A stretch of DNA of 64,000 nucleotides from Paraburkholderia caballeronis (GCF_900104845.1 NZ_FNSR01000002.1:2170001-2234000); one strand, 5' to 3'; shown: positions 35,885 through 47,119, counted from the first letter of the stretch. Program-made: numbers and translations. The notes: generated from the sequence alone by a model not told the origin.

Positions 35885-36640
35885 CTCCACACTCCTTTCT
35901 CAATGCGCTTCGCGATACGCGGCGCGCGGGCCGCATATCGCCAGACGCAACGACCAGCGCCGGCTCGCGCTGCCGACGCGTGCCGGCTCGTCCAGGCCTG
36001 AAGGCCGGCATCGGTGCGCGGCGGCTGGACGTGTTAGCGAATGGTCATCGGGGGAACGCGCCCGCGGATCGGGGCGGCACAGCGCGGCGCGTCGCAAGGA
36101 GGAGGGGGCGGGGCGGGCAGACGAGCGGCTCGGAGAAAGTCCGCGCTGCATTCCGTGTTATAGCTCGCGCGGCGCGGACTGCAATGCAGGATACCTCGGG
36201 CACGATGGATGGCGCGCGGTCTTTCGGACAGTCGGCAAAACGAAAGTGGCGGGAAAGCGAATCGACTCGATACGTTCATCATCGCGTGATGAAATGGTCG
36301 AACCATCGTGGAATGCACCACCGTTGCCACGCACGGCGGCGCGCCGCGAACCGTTTCGCGTGAAGCCGGCCTGCCCACTGCCGGCCACTGGCGGACGGTC
36401 CCATGCCGGGGGCCGTCCGTCACGCGCTTTCGCGACGTTCGTTTGCGACCGTTCCGTCTCTGTCGCTCATGGCGCGCACCCAGCCGCGCCCGCGCAGCCC
36501 GCTATAGTATTCTCGACGTCGCGGCGCGCGCCGTGTTCAACGTCCTTCCCGTTTTGCTCCGCCTTGCTCCCCCGATCGCGCGCCGCAGCCGAATGCCGTG
36601 TCTGCCGTCCGATGTCGATCTTCAACAAGAAACCGGAGCG
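35885..36640. other. Intergenic region without a clear gene
   Basis: About 750 bases separate the exported hypothetical gene from the WxxGxW protein gene. No ORF with coding character was found; the ones present are Arg/Pro-rich frames of GC-rich DNA. A TATAGT -10-like element at 36503-36508 could belong to the downstream gene. The function of the rest is unknown. Confidence 0.45.
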
Positions 36641-37015
36641 ATGGTGATGACCCGACGAAACGTGCTTCGTGCATTGACACTCGCGGCGGCGGCCCTCGCC
36701 GTGTCGCCGCGCCTCGTGTTCGCGCGCAACGACGGCCCGCCGCCGCGCCCCGGCAACCAGCCGCGGCCGGGCGCCGTCGAACGCAGTCCGCGCCGCCCGC
36801 CGCCGATCCGAACCCCGCCGCGTCCGCCGAGGCCGCGCGGGCGGCACGGCACGCAGTACGTGTGGATCGAGGGGCGCTGGCACTGGAACGGCCACGACTT
36901 CGAATGGATTCCCGGCGCGTGGGTGCCGGCGCGCCAGGGCTGGCGCTGGCGGTCCGGCGCCTGGGTGCGGCGCGGCGATACGTGGCAATACTCGGACGGT
37001 CGCTGGGAACGTTGA
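36641..37015 (+). CDS. Tat-exported WxxGxW-repeat protein
   Basis: A 124-residue exported protein. TRRNVLRAL at the start is a twin-arginine motif, followed by a hydrophobic segment and an Ala-rich cleavage region near residue 30. A Pro/Arg-rich linker (35-72) leads to a C-terminal domain with Y-x-W-x-x-G-x-W repeats: YVWIEGRWHWNGHDFEWIPGAWVPARQGWRWRSGAWVRRGDTWQYSDGRWER. Proteins with this repeat are common in Burkholderia periplasm and sometimes lipidated. Two ATGs (36641 and 36647) are possible starts, with GGAG upstream. Confidence 0.8.
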   Translation: MVMTRRNVLRALTLAAAALAVSPRLVFARNDGPPPRPGNQPRPGAVERSPRRPPPIRTPPRPPRPRGRHGTQYVWIEGRWHWNGHDFEWIPGAWVPARQGWRWRSGAWVRRGDTWQYSDGRWER

Positions 37016-37052
37016 CGCGCGCGGCGCCAACGATGCGCGGCCGCGCCGCCGC

Positions 37053-38690
37053 TTACAGCGTGCGCAGCGTCGTGCGCTTCAGCTTGCCGGTTTCGGTGCG
37101 CGGCAGCACGTCGATGAACGCGATCTGCCGCGGGTACTTGTACGCGGCGACCGCGTTCTTCACGAACGTCTGCAGTTCCGAGACGAGCGTGTCGTCGCCG
37201 ACGTAGCCGGGCCGCAGCACGACGAACGCCTTCACCACCTGGCCGCGCACGTCGTCCGGCACGCCGGTCACGCCGCATTCGGCGACGGCCGGGTGTTGCA
37301 GCAGCACGGTCTCGACCTCCGGCCCGGCGATGTTGTAGCCGGACGATACGATCATGTCGTCCGAGCGCGCCTGATAGAACACGTAGCCGTCCGGATCGAT
37401 CGACACCGCGTCGCCGGGCAGATTCCAGCCGTCGCGCACGAACTTCAACTGCCGCTCGTCCGCGAGATAACGGCAGCCGGTCGGCCCGCGCACGGCGAGG
37501 TTGCCCACGGTGCCGGGCGGCACCGGCTGCAGCGCGTCGTCGAGCGCGGCGACCACGTAACCCGGCACCGCGCGGCCGATCGAACCCGGCCGCACGTCCT
37601 TGCCGGCCGCCGAGATGAAGATGTGGATCATCTCGGTGCCGCCGATCCCGTCGATCATCTCGATGCCGGTCGCGTCGCGCCACAGGTCGCGCGTCGCGGG
37701 CGGCAGCGCCTCGCCGGCCGACACGCTGCAACGCAGGCTCGACAGGTCCGCGTCGGCGACGAGCGCCGCCATCTGCCGGTAGAACGTGGGCGCGGTGAAC
37801 ACGATGGTCGCGCGAAAACGCGCGATCACGTCGAGCAGCAGCGCGGGCGTCAGCTTCTCGATCAGCACCGTCGACGCGCCGACGCGCAGCGGAAAACACA
37901 GCATCCCGCCGAGCCCGAACGTGAACGCGAGCGGCGGCGTGCCGCAGAACACGTCGTCGGCCGTCGGCTTCAGCACGTACTTCGGAAACAGGTCGCACAT
38001 CGCGAGCACGTCGCGATGGAAATGCATGCAGCCCTTCGGCGTGCCCGTGGTGCCGCTCGTGAACGCGATCAGGCACACGTCGTCGCTCGCCGTGTCGCAC
38101 GCGGTGAACTGCGCGGGTTTCGCGGCCGAGAGCGAATCGATGCTGTCCGGCGCGTCGTCGTGGAAGTAGCGCACCTGCTTCAGGTCCGCGCAGAAATATT
38201 CGTCGGCCGGATCGGTGCAATGCGAGAGTTCTTCCGCAAGCCGCGCGTCGCATAGCGCCGCGCCGATGCATGCCTTGTCGATGATCTGCTTGAGTTCCTT
38301 CGCGCGCAGCAGCGGCATCGTCGGCACCACGACGAGGCCGGCCTTCAGCGCGGCGAGCAGCGCGACCGCCATCCCCGGCGAATTCGGGCCGCGCAGCAGC
38401 ACGCGGTTGCCGGGTTGCAGCCCCATGTCGTCCATGAGCACGTGCGCGAAGCGGTTCACCTGCGCGAGCAGTTCAGCATACGTGATCGCGTGCGGCCGGC
38501 CGTCCACCTCGGACCAGATCGCCGGCCGCGCGCCGTGGCCCGCGTCGACCGCGCGGTCGAGCAGTTCGGCCGCGCAGTTGAACCGCGCCGGATACGCAAC
38601 GTCGGGATTGTCGAGCAGCAGCACGGGCCACTGGTCTTCGGGAGGAAGGTTGTCTCGCGCAAACGTATCGACGTGGGCTGATGGTTCCAT
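37053..38690 (-). CDS. abmG: 2-aminobenzoate--CoA ligase
   Basis: A 545-residue AMP-forming acyl-CoA ligase of the benzoate-CoA ligase subgroup, which would form 2-aminobenzoyl-CoA from anthranilate, CoA and ATP. The adenylation motif AFTSGTTGTPKGCMHFHRDVL is near 189-209, and the A5-A8 blocks (GSIGRAVPGY and YQARSDDMIVSSGYNIAGPEVETVLLQHPAV) are intact. It is the last gene of the leftward operon with the 2-aminobenzoyl-CoA monooxygenase/reductase, which fixes the substrate as anthranilate rather than benzoate. RidA lies 60 bases upstream. Confidence 0.9.
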   Translation of the reverse strand: MEPSAHVDTFARDNLPPEDQWPVLLLDNPDVAYPARFNCAAELLDRAVDAGHGARPAIWSEVDGRPHAITYAELLAQVNRFAHVLMDDMGLQPGNRVLLRGPNSPGMAVALLAALKAGLVVVPTMPLLRAKELKQIIDKACIGAALCDARLAEELSHCTDPADEYFCADLKQVRYFHDDAPDSIDSLSAAKPAQFTACDTASDDVCLIAFTSGTTGTPKGCMHFHRDVLAMCDLFPKYVLKPTADDVFCGTPPLAFTFGLGGMLCFPLRVGASTVLIEKLTPALLLDVIARFRATIVFTAPTFYRQMAALVADADLSSLRCSVSAGEALPPATRDLWRDATGIEMIDGIGGTEMIHIFISAAGKDVRPGSIGRAVPGYVVAALDDALQPVPPGTVGNLAVRGPTGCRYLADERQLKFVRDGWNLPGDAVSIDPDGYVFYQARSDDMIVSSGYNIAGPEVETVLLQHPAVAECGVTGVPDDVRGQVVKAFVVLRPGYVGDDTLVSELQTFVKNAVAAYKYPRQIAFIDVLPRTETGKLKRTTLRTL

Positions 38691-38750
38691 GGCTTCTCCG
38701 GGCGGTCGGGGCTGGGTAAGTGGAGCGGGTAGTCCGCTGTAGTCGTTGGA

Positions 38751-39149
38751 CTAACGGTCGGGAATGACGGCGGTCGCTTCGATTTCGACCTTCGCTTCGT
38801 CCTCGATCAGCGCGACCACCTGCACCGCGCTCATCGCGATGTCGTAGTCGCCGATCAGTTCGCGGAACACGGCGCCGATCGCCTTCAGCGACGCGAGGTA
38901 TGCGCGCTTGTCGGTCACGTACCACGTCATTCGCACCAGATGCTCGGGACGGCCGCCGGCCGCTTCGAGCACCGCGACGACGTTGCGCAGCGCCTGCGCC
39001 GCCTGGTCCGCGAAATCGCCGCTGCGAAAGCGCGCCTGTTCGTCCCAGCCGATCTGGCCGGCGATGAACACCTGGGTGCCGGTCGCCGCGACGCCGTTCG
39101 CGTAGCCGCGCGGCTTGATCCAGCCGGCGGGGAGTAGGGCTTTTTTCAT
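38751..39149 (-). CDS. RidA-family enamine/imine deaminase of the abm operon
   Basis: A 132-residue RidA/YjgF protein. The N-terminal GYANGVAATGTQVFIAGQIGWDEQARFRSGDFADQAAQALRNVVAVLEAAGGRPEHLVRMTWYVTDKRAYLASLKAIG carries the family fold, and the arginine near 100 is in place. In this operon it would hydrolyse the enamine/imine left after reduction and hydroxylation of 2-aminobenzoyl-CoA, releasing ammonium. That function is inferred from position and from the general activity of RidA. It is preceded by an acyl-CoA dehydrogenase gene 43 bases upstream. Confidence 0.88.
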   Translation of the reverse strand: MKKALLPAGWIKPRGYANGVAATGTQVFIAGQIGWDEQARFRSGDFADQAAQALRNVVAVLEAAGGRPEHLVRMTWYVTDKRAYLASLKAIGAVFRELIGDYDIAMSAVQVVALIEDEAKVEIEATAVIPDR

Positions 39150-39192
39150 GAGGTTTTCGGGTTCGATGAATACGGGAGTGGAAGGGCCGCTC

Positions 39193-40395
39193 TCATGCGG
39201 ACGCCGCGTGGGTCTTCAGAACATCGCGGCCGACGATCAACTGCTGCACCTCGGTCGCGCCTTCGTAGATGCGCAGCGCGCGGATCTCGCGATACAGCGT
39301 CTCGACCGCGGTGCCGCTCTGCACGCCCATGCCGCCCCATAGCTGCACGGCGGCGTCGATCACCTGCTGCGCGCCTTCGCTCGCGTGCCACTTCGCCATC
39401 GCGGCCTCGCGCGTCACGCTTTCGCCGCGATCGCGCAGCCACGCGGCGCGATAGACGAGCAGCGCGCTGCTGTCGATGGTCAGCGCCATCTGCGCGAGCT
39501 TCGCCTGGGTCAACTGGAAGTCGCCGAGCGTCTGGCCGAACATCGTGCGCGATGCGGCGCGCGCGAGCCCTTCGGCCATCGCGCGGCGCGCGAAGCCGAG
39601 CGACGCGGCCGCGACCGACGTGCGGAAGATGTCGAGTGTGCGCATCGCGATCTTGAAACCTTCTCCCGGCGCGCCGAGCCGCTGCGAAGCCGGCACGCGC
39701 GCGCCGGCAAAGCGCAGTCGCGCGAGCGGATGCGGCGCGATCACGTCGATGCGCTCCGCGATTTCGAGCCCCGGCGTGTCGGCATCGACGACGAACGCGG
39801 TGATGCCGCGCGCGCCCGGCGCCTCGCCGGTCCGAGCGAACACCACGTAGAAGTCCGCGATGCCGCCGTTCGAGATCCACGTCTTTTCGCCGTCGAGCAC
39901 GTAGTCGTCGCCGTCCACGCGCGCGGACAGCGCCATCGCGGCGACGTCGGAGCCCGCGTTCGGCTCGGACAGCGCGAACGCGGCGAGCGCGGTGCCGTTC
40001 GCGACGCGCGGCAGATAACGGGCTTTCTGCGCGTCGGTGCCGGCGAGCGAGATCGCGCCGGAGCCGAGTCCCTGCATCGCGAGCGCGAAGTCCGCGAGGC
40101 CCGAATGTTTCGCGAGCGTTTCGCGCAGCACGCAGACCGCGCGCGTGTCGATGGTGTCGCCATGGCCGCCGTATGCGATGCCGCCGACGCCGTAGCGCAG
40201 CCAGCCGGCGTCGCCGAGCGCGCGCACGAGGCCGCGGCACGCGTCGTCCACTTCGTCGCGGGTCGCGGGATGCGCGTCATGCGCGAGATGTTCGCGCGCC
40301 CATGCCTCGATGCCGGCGGCCAGTGCGCGATGGCGGTCCTCGAAGAACGGCCACGCGAGCGCGTCGTGCGGGTCGAGCGGAAAATCGGCGCTCAC
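39193..40395 (-). CDS. Acyl-CoA dehydrogenase of the abm operon
   Basis: A 400-residue FAD-dependent acyl-CoA dehydrogenase. Features are [48 protein letters not shown] near residues 141-188, the substrate/FAD region [16 protein letters not shown] and the C-terminal [42 protein letters not shown] with the catalytic Glu in YEGATEVQ. In this operon it would act on the CoA thioester made by the monooxygenase/reductase. The start is GTG. The gap to the enoyl-CoA hydratase stop is one base. Confidence 0.92.
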   Translation of the reverse strand: MSADFPLDPHDALAWPFFEDRHRALAAGIEAWAREHLAHDAHPATRDEVDDACRGLVRALGDAGWLRYGVGGIAYGGHGDTIDTRAVCVLRETLAKHSGLADFALAMQGLGSGAISLAGTDAQKARYLPRVANGTALAAFALSEPNAGSDVAAMALSARVDGDDYVLDGEKTWISNGGIADFYVVFARTGEAPGARGITAFVVDADTPGLEIAERIDVIAPHPLARLRFAGARVPASQRLGAPGEGFKIAMRTLDIFRTSVAAASLGFARRAMAEGLARAASRTMFGQTLGDFQLTQAKLAQMALTIDSSALLVYRAAWLRDRGESVTREAAMAKWHASEGAQQVIDAAVQLWGGMGVQSGTAVETLYREIRALRIYEGATEVQQLIVGRDVLKTHAASA

Positions 40396-40396
40396 G

Positions 40397-41251
<855 letters not shown>

Positions 41252-41266
41252 CGTGTGTCTCCTGTG

Positions 41267-41611
41267 TCGATCGGAGTTAGCGCTTTAGCGCTTACTTCGA
41301 TCCCATGCAAGGCGGTCGATCGGAGTTAGCGCTTTAGCGCTTACTCCGATCCCATGCAAGGCGGTCGATCGGAGTTAGCGCTTTAGCGCTTACTCCGATC
41401 CCATGCAAGGCGGTCGATCGGAGTTAGCGCTTTAGCGCTTACTTCGATCCCATGCAAAGCTGTCGATCCGGAGTTAGCGCTTTAGCGCCTACTCCGATCC
41501 CATGCAAAGCTGTCGATCCGGAGTTAGCGCTAAAGCGCCTACCCCGATCCCATGCAAGGCGATCAATCGGCGCTCGCACTTCAGCGTCCGCTCCGATCCC
41601 CTGCAAGCTGG
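41267..41611 (-). repeat. Seven-unit tandem array of a 49-50 bp hairpin repeat
   Basis: Units begin at 41267, 41316, 41365, 41414, 41463, 41513 and 41563; the first six are near-identical and the seventh is degenerate. Each unit carries a 34-base imperfect palindrome, GATCGGAGTTAGCGCT-TT-AGCGCTTACTCCGATC in unit two (41318-41351), with two 16-base arms and one mismatch, followed by CCATGCAAGGCGG. The same hairpin occurs once at 93-126. Read on the minus strand, the array lies in the 5' leader of the enoyl-CoA hydratase. Point changes between units cluster in the spacer and outer arm. I do not know a published name. Confidence 0.92.
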
Positions 41612-41663
41612 TTTGTTGTGAGGTCCGGTCATGCCGTTGTATGGCCCTTGATTCGTCCCGTGT

Positions 41664-42221
41664 TCAGCGTTGCACGCTGCCGATCAGATGCTGCTTCAGC
41701 TTGCCGAGCCGTTCATGCATCTTCGATTTATCGTCGAGCGACAGCCCGCCGAACAACTCGACGACCCATTGCTCGTGCACCGCCGCCATGCTGTCGAACT
41801 GCGCGCGTCCCGCCGGCGTGAGGCGCAGCGCGATCGAGCGGCGGTCGTCCGGATCGGCGTCGCGCACGACGAGGCCTTCTTTTTCCAGTTGATCCGCGAT
41901 GCCGGTCACGTTGCCGCCGGTCACCATCAGCCGGCGCGACAGTTCGGTCATCCGCAGCCCTTCCGGATGACGCTCCAGTTGCGCCATCAGGTCGAAGCGC
42001 GGCAGCGTCGTGTCGAACTCGGTGCGCAGCCGCTTGCGCAATTCGGCCTGCACGAGGTTCGTCGTCGTCAGCAGGCGCAGCCACAGGCGCAGGCCCATGT
42101 GGCTGTCCGCGCCGGTGCTCATCTCCAGATCGACGACGTTGTCGGCCGGTTTTTCAACGCCCTTGCGCGGCGTTTTCGTCGCGGCCGCGGACTTGCGCGC
42201 GGGAGCGGGGCGGGTCGTCAT
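41664..42221 (-). CDS. MarR-family transcriptional regulator of the abm operon
   Basis: A 185-residue MarR protein. The winged helix is recognisable near 75-130 ([70 protein letters not shown]). Its N-terminal 40 residues are a basic, low-complexity tail. The start overlaps the SDR stop by four bases (ATGA). It likely represses the operon and responds to 2-aminobenzoyl-CoA or a similar thioester (inference). Its operator is probably in the AT-rich promoter at 45405-45432. Confidence 0.9.
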   Translation of the reverse strand: MTTRPAPARKSAAATKTPRKGVEKPADNVVDLEMSTGADSHMGLRLWLRLLTTTNLVQAELRKRLRTEFDTTLPRFDLMAQLERHPEGLRMTELSRRLMVTGGNVTGIADQLEKEGLVVRDADPDDRRSIALRLTPAGRAQFDSMAAVHEQWVVELFGGLSLDDKSKMHERLGKLKQHLIGSVQR

Positions 42222-43003
42222 GTGATCTCTCCACCGGAAACGGAAATGGACTGCCCGGTGATCGCGGACGATCCGGGCGCGCATAACCACAGCACCGCGT
42301 TCGCGACTTCTTCCGGCGTCACGAAGCGCTGCTGCGGGTTGTGGCGCAGCAGCTGGCTGCGGGCTTCGGCCTCGCTGCGCGAGGTCTTTTGCATGATCTG
42401 GTCGAGCGACGCGCGCAGCAGTTCGGTTTCGGTGTAACCGGGGCAGACCGCATTGACGGTCACGCCCTGCGTCGCGACTTCGAGCGCGAGCGCGCGCATG
42501 AGGCCGATCACGCCGTGCTTCGACGCGCAATACGCGGCGACGTACGGATAACCGGTCTGCCCAGCCGTGCTCGCGACGTTCACGATGCGGCCGCTCTTGC
42601 GTTCGAGCATCGCGGGCAATACCGCGCGCGTGCACAGGAACACGCCGGTCAGGTTCACGTCGAGCATCCGCCGCCATAGCGCGGCGTCGGTGCGCGTGAA
42701 CGGCGCGGCCTGCGCCTGGCCCGCGTTGTTCACGAGGATGTCGATCGGGCCGAGGCCGTCCGCCGCCTGCGCAAACGCGGTCTCGACCGCCGTTTCGTCG
42801 GTCACGTCCACGCTTGCGCACGCGATGCGGTCGCCGCCGCCGAGCGCCGCGCGTTGCGCATCGAGGCGCACGGCGTCGCGGCCCATCAGCGTGACGCGCG
42901 CGCCGGCTTGCAGCAGCGCGGCCGCCGTCGCCGCGCCGATCCCGCTGCCGCCGCCGGTGACGACCGCGTGGCGGCCGCCGAGGGTTTCTGCGTGGTCGGT
43001 CAT
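42218..43003 (-). CDS. SDR, probable 3-hydroxyacyl-CoA dehydrogenase of the abm operon
   Basis: A 261-residue SDR with TGGGSGIG near residues 16-23, NNAG at 92-95 and YCASK near 158-162. It would oxidise the hydroxy CoA ester produced by the hydratase or reduce a keto intermediate. Its start overlaps the stop of the monooxygenase/reductase gene by one base (TGATG) and its stop overlaps the MarR start by four bases (ATGA), so this is a tightly coupled operon. The substrate is inferred from the neighbours. Confidence 0.9.
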   Translation of the reverse strand: MTDHAETLGGRHAVVTGGGSGIGAATAAALLQAGARVTLMGRDAVRLDAQRAALGGGDRIACASVDVTDETAVETAFAQAADGLGPIDILVNNAGQAQAAPFTRTDAALWRRMLDVNLTGVFLCTRAVLPAMLERKSGRIVNVASTAGQTGYPYVAAYCASKHGVIGLMRALALEVATQGVTVNAVCPGYTETELLRASLDQIMQKTSRSEAEARSQLLRHNPQQRFVTPEEVANAVLWLCAPGSSAITGQSISVSGGEIT

Positions 43004-45369
43004 CACACGGTTCCTTCCGCGCGCTGCGCGCGTTCGAGCGGCGACAGCCCGGCTGCCGCCGAGGCCTGTGCGCGTTCGCGCTCGATGTTGCGTTCGAGCT
43101 GCGTCTTGGCCGAGCGATATTGCGGCGGCCACGCGACGTCGAGATAACCGATGCGCGCCGCTTCGTTCAGCGTCCACGACGGGTTCGCGAGATGAGGGCG
43201 CGCGATCGCGCACAGATCGGCGCGGCCGGCCGCGATGATGCTGTTCACGTGATCGGCCTCCGAGATCGCGCCGACCGCGATCGTCGGAATGTGCACTTCG
43301 TTGCGGATGCGATCCGCGAACGGCGTCTGGAACATGCGGCCGTACACGGGTTTTTCGTCCTTGCTGACCTGGCCCGACGACACGTCGATCAGGTCCGCGC
43401 CCGCCGCCTTGAACGCGCGCGCGATCTCGACCGCGTCGTCCGGCGTGTTGCCGCCTTCGACCCAGTCGTGCGCGGAGATCCGCACCGAGATCGGGCGGTC
43501 CTGCGGCCACACCGCGCGAATCGCCGCGAACACCTGCAACGGATAACGCAGCCGGTTTTCGAACGAGCCGCCGTACTGGTCGGTGCGCTGGTTCGTCAGC
43601 GGCGACAGGAAACTCGACAGCAGATAACCGTGCGCGCAGTGCAGTTCGAGCCAGTCGAAACCCGCCTCGGCGGCCATCTGCGTCGAGCGGACGAACTGTG
43701 CTTCGATCTCGCGCAGTTCCGCTTCGGTCGCTTCGTGCGACCACTGGCTGACGCCGCGCAGATACTGCTGCGGCGACGCGGACACGAGCGGCCAGTTGCC
43801 GTCGTCGAGCGGCTGGTCGATGCCTTCCCACGCGACGCGCGTCGAGCCCTTCGCGCCAGAATGGCCGATCTGGAGGCCGATCTTCGCATCGGACTGCGCG
43901 TGCACGAAATCGACGATGCGCCGCCACGCGTCCTGCTGTTCGCGGGTGTACAGGCCGGGGCAGGCGGGCGTGATCCGCGCGTGCGGCGACACGCAGGTCA
44001 TCTCGGTCATCACGAGCGCCGCGCCGCCCATCGCGCGCGCGCCGAGATGCATCAGGTGATAGTCGCCCGGCACGCCGTCGAACGCCGAATACTGCGCCAT
44101 CGGCGACACGACGACGCGATTCTTCAGCGTGATGCCGCGCAGCGTGAACGGCGTGAACATCGGCGGCACCGGGCGTGCGCTTTCGCTCGCGCCGGTCTTC
44201 GCCGCAAGCCACGCTTCGTAGCCGGACAGATAAGCCGCGTCGCGTTCGCGCAGGTTTTCATGCGAGATCCGCTGCGAGCGCGTGAGCAGCGAATACGCGA
44301 ACTGCTCGGGTTCGAACGAGGCATAACGATCGACGTGCTCGAACCACTCCGTCGAATTGCGCGCCGCGTTCTGGATCCGCAGCACGTCGATGCTGCGCAC
44401 GCTCGTGTAGTGTTCGAGCGCCGCGCGCAGGTCGTCCGGATGCGCGTCCAGACTGTTCGCGAGTTCGATCGCGTCTTCGAGCGCGAGCTTCGTGCCGGAG
44501 CCGATCGAGAAGTGCGCGGTATGGGCGGCGTCGCCCATCAGCACGACCGGCGTGCTGCCGCCGTCCGCGCGCGGTTTCCAGTGCACCCATTCGCGGTTGA
44601 CGACGCGCGGAAAGCGGATCCACTGCGACGAGCCGCGCAGATGCCCGGCGTTCGACATCAGCGCATGGCCGTCCAGATACTTCGCGAACAGCCGCTCGCA
44701 GAATGCGATGCTGTCCTCCTTGCTCATCGTGTCGAGACCGGCCGCGCGCCACACGTGCTCCGGCGTCTCGACGATGAACGTCGACGTGTGCTCGTCGAAG
44801 CGGTATGCGTGCGCCTGGAACCAGCCCCATTCGGTCTCTTCGAATGCGAACGTGAACGCGTCGAACAGCCGGTGCGTGCCGAGCCAGACGAAGCGGCAGT
44901 CGCGCTGGTCGATGTCCGGCTGATAGGTGGCCGCGTATTTCTGGCGGATCGCGCTGTTCAGGCCGTCGCTCGCGATGATCAGGTCGGCGTCGCGCACGTC
45001 GTCGTCGCTGGCCTGCGATTCGAACACGAGTTTCACGCCGAGTTCTTCGCAGCGCGCCTGCAGGATGTTCAGCAGCCGCTTGCGGCCGATGCCGCAGAAG
45101 CCGTGGCCCGACGACCGCACCGTGCGGCCGCGAAAATGGATTTCGATATCGTCCCAGTGATTGAACGCATCGAGGATCTGCGCGGCGCTTTTCGGGTCCG
45201 CCGCGCGCAGGTTGCCGAGCGTCTGGTCCGAAAACACGACGCCCCAGCCGAACGTGTCGTACGGCCGGTTCCGCTCGATCACCGTGACCTCGTGGTCCGG
45301 ATGACGGCGTTTCATCAACAGGCCGAAATACAGCCCGGCCGGTCCCCCTCCGATGCAGACGATGCGCAT
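43003..45369 (-). CDS. abmA: 2-aminobenzoyl-CoA monooxygenase/reductase, two-domain flavoprotein
   Basis: A 788-residue fusion. The N-terminal half is a group A flavoprotein hydroxylase: [10 protein letters not shown] (7-16), SDGLNSAIR (134-142) and [27 protein letters not shown] (278-304). The C-terminal half from about 403 is an Old Yellow Enzyme domain: [16 protein letters not shown] near 417-432 and [39 protein letters not shown]. Azoarcus evansii AbmA (ACMR) has this arrangement and hydroxylates then reduces 2-aminobenzoyl-CoA. The salicyloyl-CoA 5-hydroxylase group is the closest alternative; the ligase and RidA favour anthranilate. It is the first gene of the operon. Confidence 0.92.
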   Translation of the reverse strand: MRIVCIGGGPAGLYFGLLMKRRHPDHEVTVIERNRPYDTFGWGVVFSDQTLGNLRAADPKSAAQILDAFNHWDDIEIHFRGRTVRSSGHGFCGIGRKRLLNILQARCEELGVKLVFESQASDDDVRDADLIIASDGLNSAIRQKYAATYQPDIDQRDCRFVWLGTHRLFDAFTFAFEETEWGWFQAHAYRFDEHTSTFIVETPEHVWRAAGLDTMSKEDSIAFCERLFAKYLDGHALMSNAGHLRGSSQWIRFPRVVNREWVHWKPRADGGSTPVVLMGDAAHTAHFSIGSGTKLALEDAIELANSLDAHPDDLRAALEHYTSVRSIDVLRIQNAARNSTEWFEHVDRYASFEPEQFAYSLLTRSQRISHENLRERDAAYLSGYEAWLAAKTGASESARPVPPMFTPFTLRGITLKNRVVVSPMAQYSAFDGVPGDYHLMHLGARAMGGAALVMTEMTCVSPHARITPACPGLYTREQQDAWRRIVDFVHAQSDAKIGLQIGHSGAKGSTRVAWEGIDQPLDDGNWPLVSASPQQYLRGVSQWSHEATEAELREIEAQFVRSTQMAAEAGFDWLELHCAHGYLLSSFLSPLTNQRTDQYGGSFENRLRYPLQVFAAIRAVWPQDRPISVRISAHDWVEGGNTPDDAVEIARAFKAAGADLIDVSSGQVSKDEKPVYGRMFQTPFADRIRNEVHIPTIAVGAISEADHVNSIIAAGRADLCAIARPHLANPSWTLNEAARIGYLDVAWPPQYRSAKTQLERNIERERAQASAAAGLSPLERAQRAEGTV

Positions 45370-45855
45370 GCCCGTTCCTCGTTTCGATTCCGCACAGGCA
45401 ATGTAGGTTTAAATATTTTAGATGTCAAGTAAACCGGCGGGAGGCGGCATGCACGCTTCTGGACCGGCGGATGCGCCGCTACGGGGAACGGCAGGCACCG
45501 CATTTGCGGAAACGGAACTGCCTCGGTTGCATCGGCGGTCGAGCGCGAATCGTGCGAGTCGTGGAGGAAGCATTGCAAGATGCGGTAACAACTTCGCGCT
45601 GCACAGTACCGCCCAGGGTTTGCGCAGCGGGTTTAAAGTCTGGTTGTGGTGCCTGCGGTGTTCGTGCGCTTTACAGCCGACTTTCGTGCGCTGTCAGCGT
45701 TGCAACGTCGTGAGCTGGATCGACGGTCACGCCTGCGTGTTTCCCGTCGATCAGCGATCCTTACATCATCCGGAGGGACGTTCTGACGATTGGCCTCGCC
45801 AGTCGCGCGTCCCTTTTTGAATGCCGTTTTGCGACCGGCATGGGAGTCGCCGCCA
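45370..45855. other. Intergenic region upstream of abmA and opgC-like gene
   Basis: Nearly 490 bases between divergent genes. An AT-rich segment at 45405-45432 near the abmA start is described separately. The remainder, including the frame open from 45422 to 45820, has no ribosome binding site, conserved pattern or codon bias that would suggest a gene. Confidence 0.45.
45405..45432. promoter_or_regulatory. AT-rich promoter/operator upstream of abmA
   Basis: GTTTAAATATTTTAGATGTC...TAAAC is an AT-rich stretch unlike its GC-rich surroundings. It begins about 36 bases upstream of abmA. It has a perfect eight-base palindrome, AAATATTT, and GTTTA...TAAAC outer arms separated by 18 bases. This is a plausible MarR operator and promoter element for the leftward operon; assignment is inference. 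Confidence 0.45.
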
Positions 45856-46989
45856 ATGACCCAGCTAACGAAGCGATCGATCGAAATCGATTTTTTCCGT
45901 GGGTTCGCGCTGATTGCGATCGCGCTCGATCACATCCCTTCGAGCGTGCTGTCGCATGCGATGCTGCATAACTACGCGTTCTGCGATTCGGCTGAAGTGT
46001 TCGTGTTCGTCAGCGGCTACGTGGCCGCGTCGAGCTGGCTCGCGATCGCCGCGCGGCGCGGCGCCCCGGCCGCGAACCGGCGGTTCTGGCGTCGCGGGCG
46101 CGAGATCTATGCCGCGTATCTGTGCACGGCCGCGCTGATGCTGCTGTCGGGCGCGGCGGCCGTGCTTCTGCGCGTCGATTCTCCGCTGGTCGGCGATTCC
46201 GGTTATCTGCGCTTCGCGGATCAACCGTTCACGATGCTCGGCGACATCGCCTTGTTTCGCGATCAGCCGTATCTCGCGTCGGTGTTGCCGATGTACGTGC
46301 TGCTCGTGCTTGCGCTGCCGTTCGCGATGCCGTTCGCGCGGCGCACGCCGGACCTCGCGCTCGCGACCAGCTTCGTCGTCTGGTTCTTCGGCTGCTGGCT
46401 CGTGCGCTGGCTGCCCGACGTGACGAACGCCGGCTGGGCGTTCAACCCGTTCGCGTGGCAGGCGATGTTCATGCTCGGGATGATGTGCCGGCTGTATCCG
46501 CTGTCACGCGATTTTCAGGCGTCGAAGTGGGGCGGCACGATTACCGTCGTCGCGATCGTGGTGGTGATCGCGTTTGCGTATATCCGCCTGTTCGTCGATG
46601 CGACGCCGCAGCCCGGTTATCAGAAGCAGAACCTCGCGAGCCTGCGGATCGTCAGTTTCGGCGCGATTGCGTGGCTCGCCGCGCAGGCCGTGCGCATGGG
46701 ATGGGTCGGCTGGCTCGCGAAGCGCGCGCCGGCGCTCGTGAACGTCGGTCAGCAGGGGCTGGTCTGTTTCGTCGGCGGCGCGGTGGCGTCGAACGCCGTC
46801 GATACGCTGTTGCGCGCCACGCATACGACCGACTATCTGCCCGCGCGGCTCGCCGGCGACCTGCTCGCGATCGGCGCATTGCTGATGCTCGCGGGCGGCA
46901 CGCGCCGCTGGAAAACCGGACGGTCGCGCGGCACGCTCGCGCAGCGGGTGGCGTTCGTCGTCGCACCTGATCGGGGTAATGGAAAGTGA
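45856..46989 (+). CDS. OpgC-type polytopic membrane protein
   Basis: A 377-residue membrane protein with about ten predicted helices. IEIDFFRGFALIAIALDHIPSSVLSHAMLHNYAFCDSAEVFVFVSGYVAASSWL (8-60) is the OpgC-type N-terminus, with the D-F-x-R-G and S-A-E-x-F-V-F-x-S-G-Y blocks. Proteins of this group succinylate or otherwise modify periplasmic glucans; other acyltransferase-like roles are possible. The ATG has no strong Shine-Dalgarno sequence. It stands alone between the abm operon and a convergent SDR. Confidence 0.85.
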   Translation: MTQLTKRSIEIDFFRGFALIAIALDHIPSSVLSHAMLHNYAFCDSAEVFVFVSGYVAASSWLAIAARRGAPAANRRFWRRGREIYAAYLCTAALMLLSGAAAVLLRVDSPLVGDSGYLRFADQPFTMLGDIALFRDQPYLASVLPMYVLLVLALPFAMPFARRTPDLALATSFVVWFFGCWLVRWLPDVTNAGWAFNPFAWQAMFMLGMMCRLYPLSRDFQASKWGGTITVVAIVVVIAFAYIRLFVDATPQPGYQKQNLASLRIVSFGAIAWLAAQAVRMGWVGWLAKRAPALVNVGQQGLVCFVGGAVASNAVDTLLRATHTTDYLPARLAGDLLAIGALLMLAGGTRRWKTGRSRGTLAQRVAFVVAPDRGNGK

Positions 46990-47119
46990 GAGTTTGCGGG
47001 AGTGGGTGAACGAGTGAGGCGTTCTGTTCGCTGGTCATCTCGCCGAATCAGCAGGTTGTCGATCGCGTTGCCAAAGCCAAAGGTGAGAATGTGCGGGACC
47101 TCGTCGCCCCGGCTACCTG

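Noticed and set aside
41267..41611. CRISPR array
   Set aside because: The whole 49-50 bp unit repeats without variable spacers and no cas genes are present.
43120..45432. A 770-residue plus-strand ORF
   Set aside because: It is antisense to the two-domain AbmA gene, whose motifs are intact over its whole length.
45422..45820. A 132-residue plus-strand ORF before the OpgC-like gene
   Set aside because: No ribosome binding site, no conserved pattern, and the frame runs into the upstream region of the real gene.
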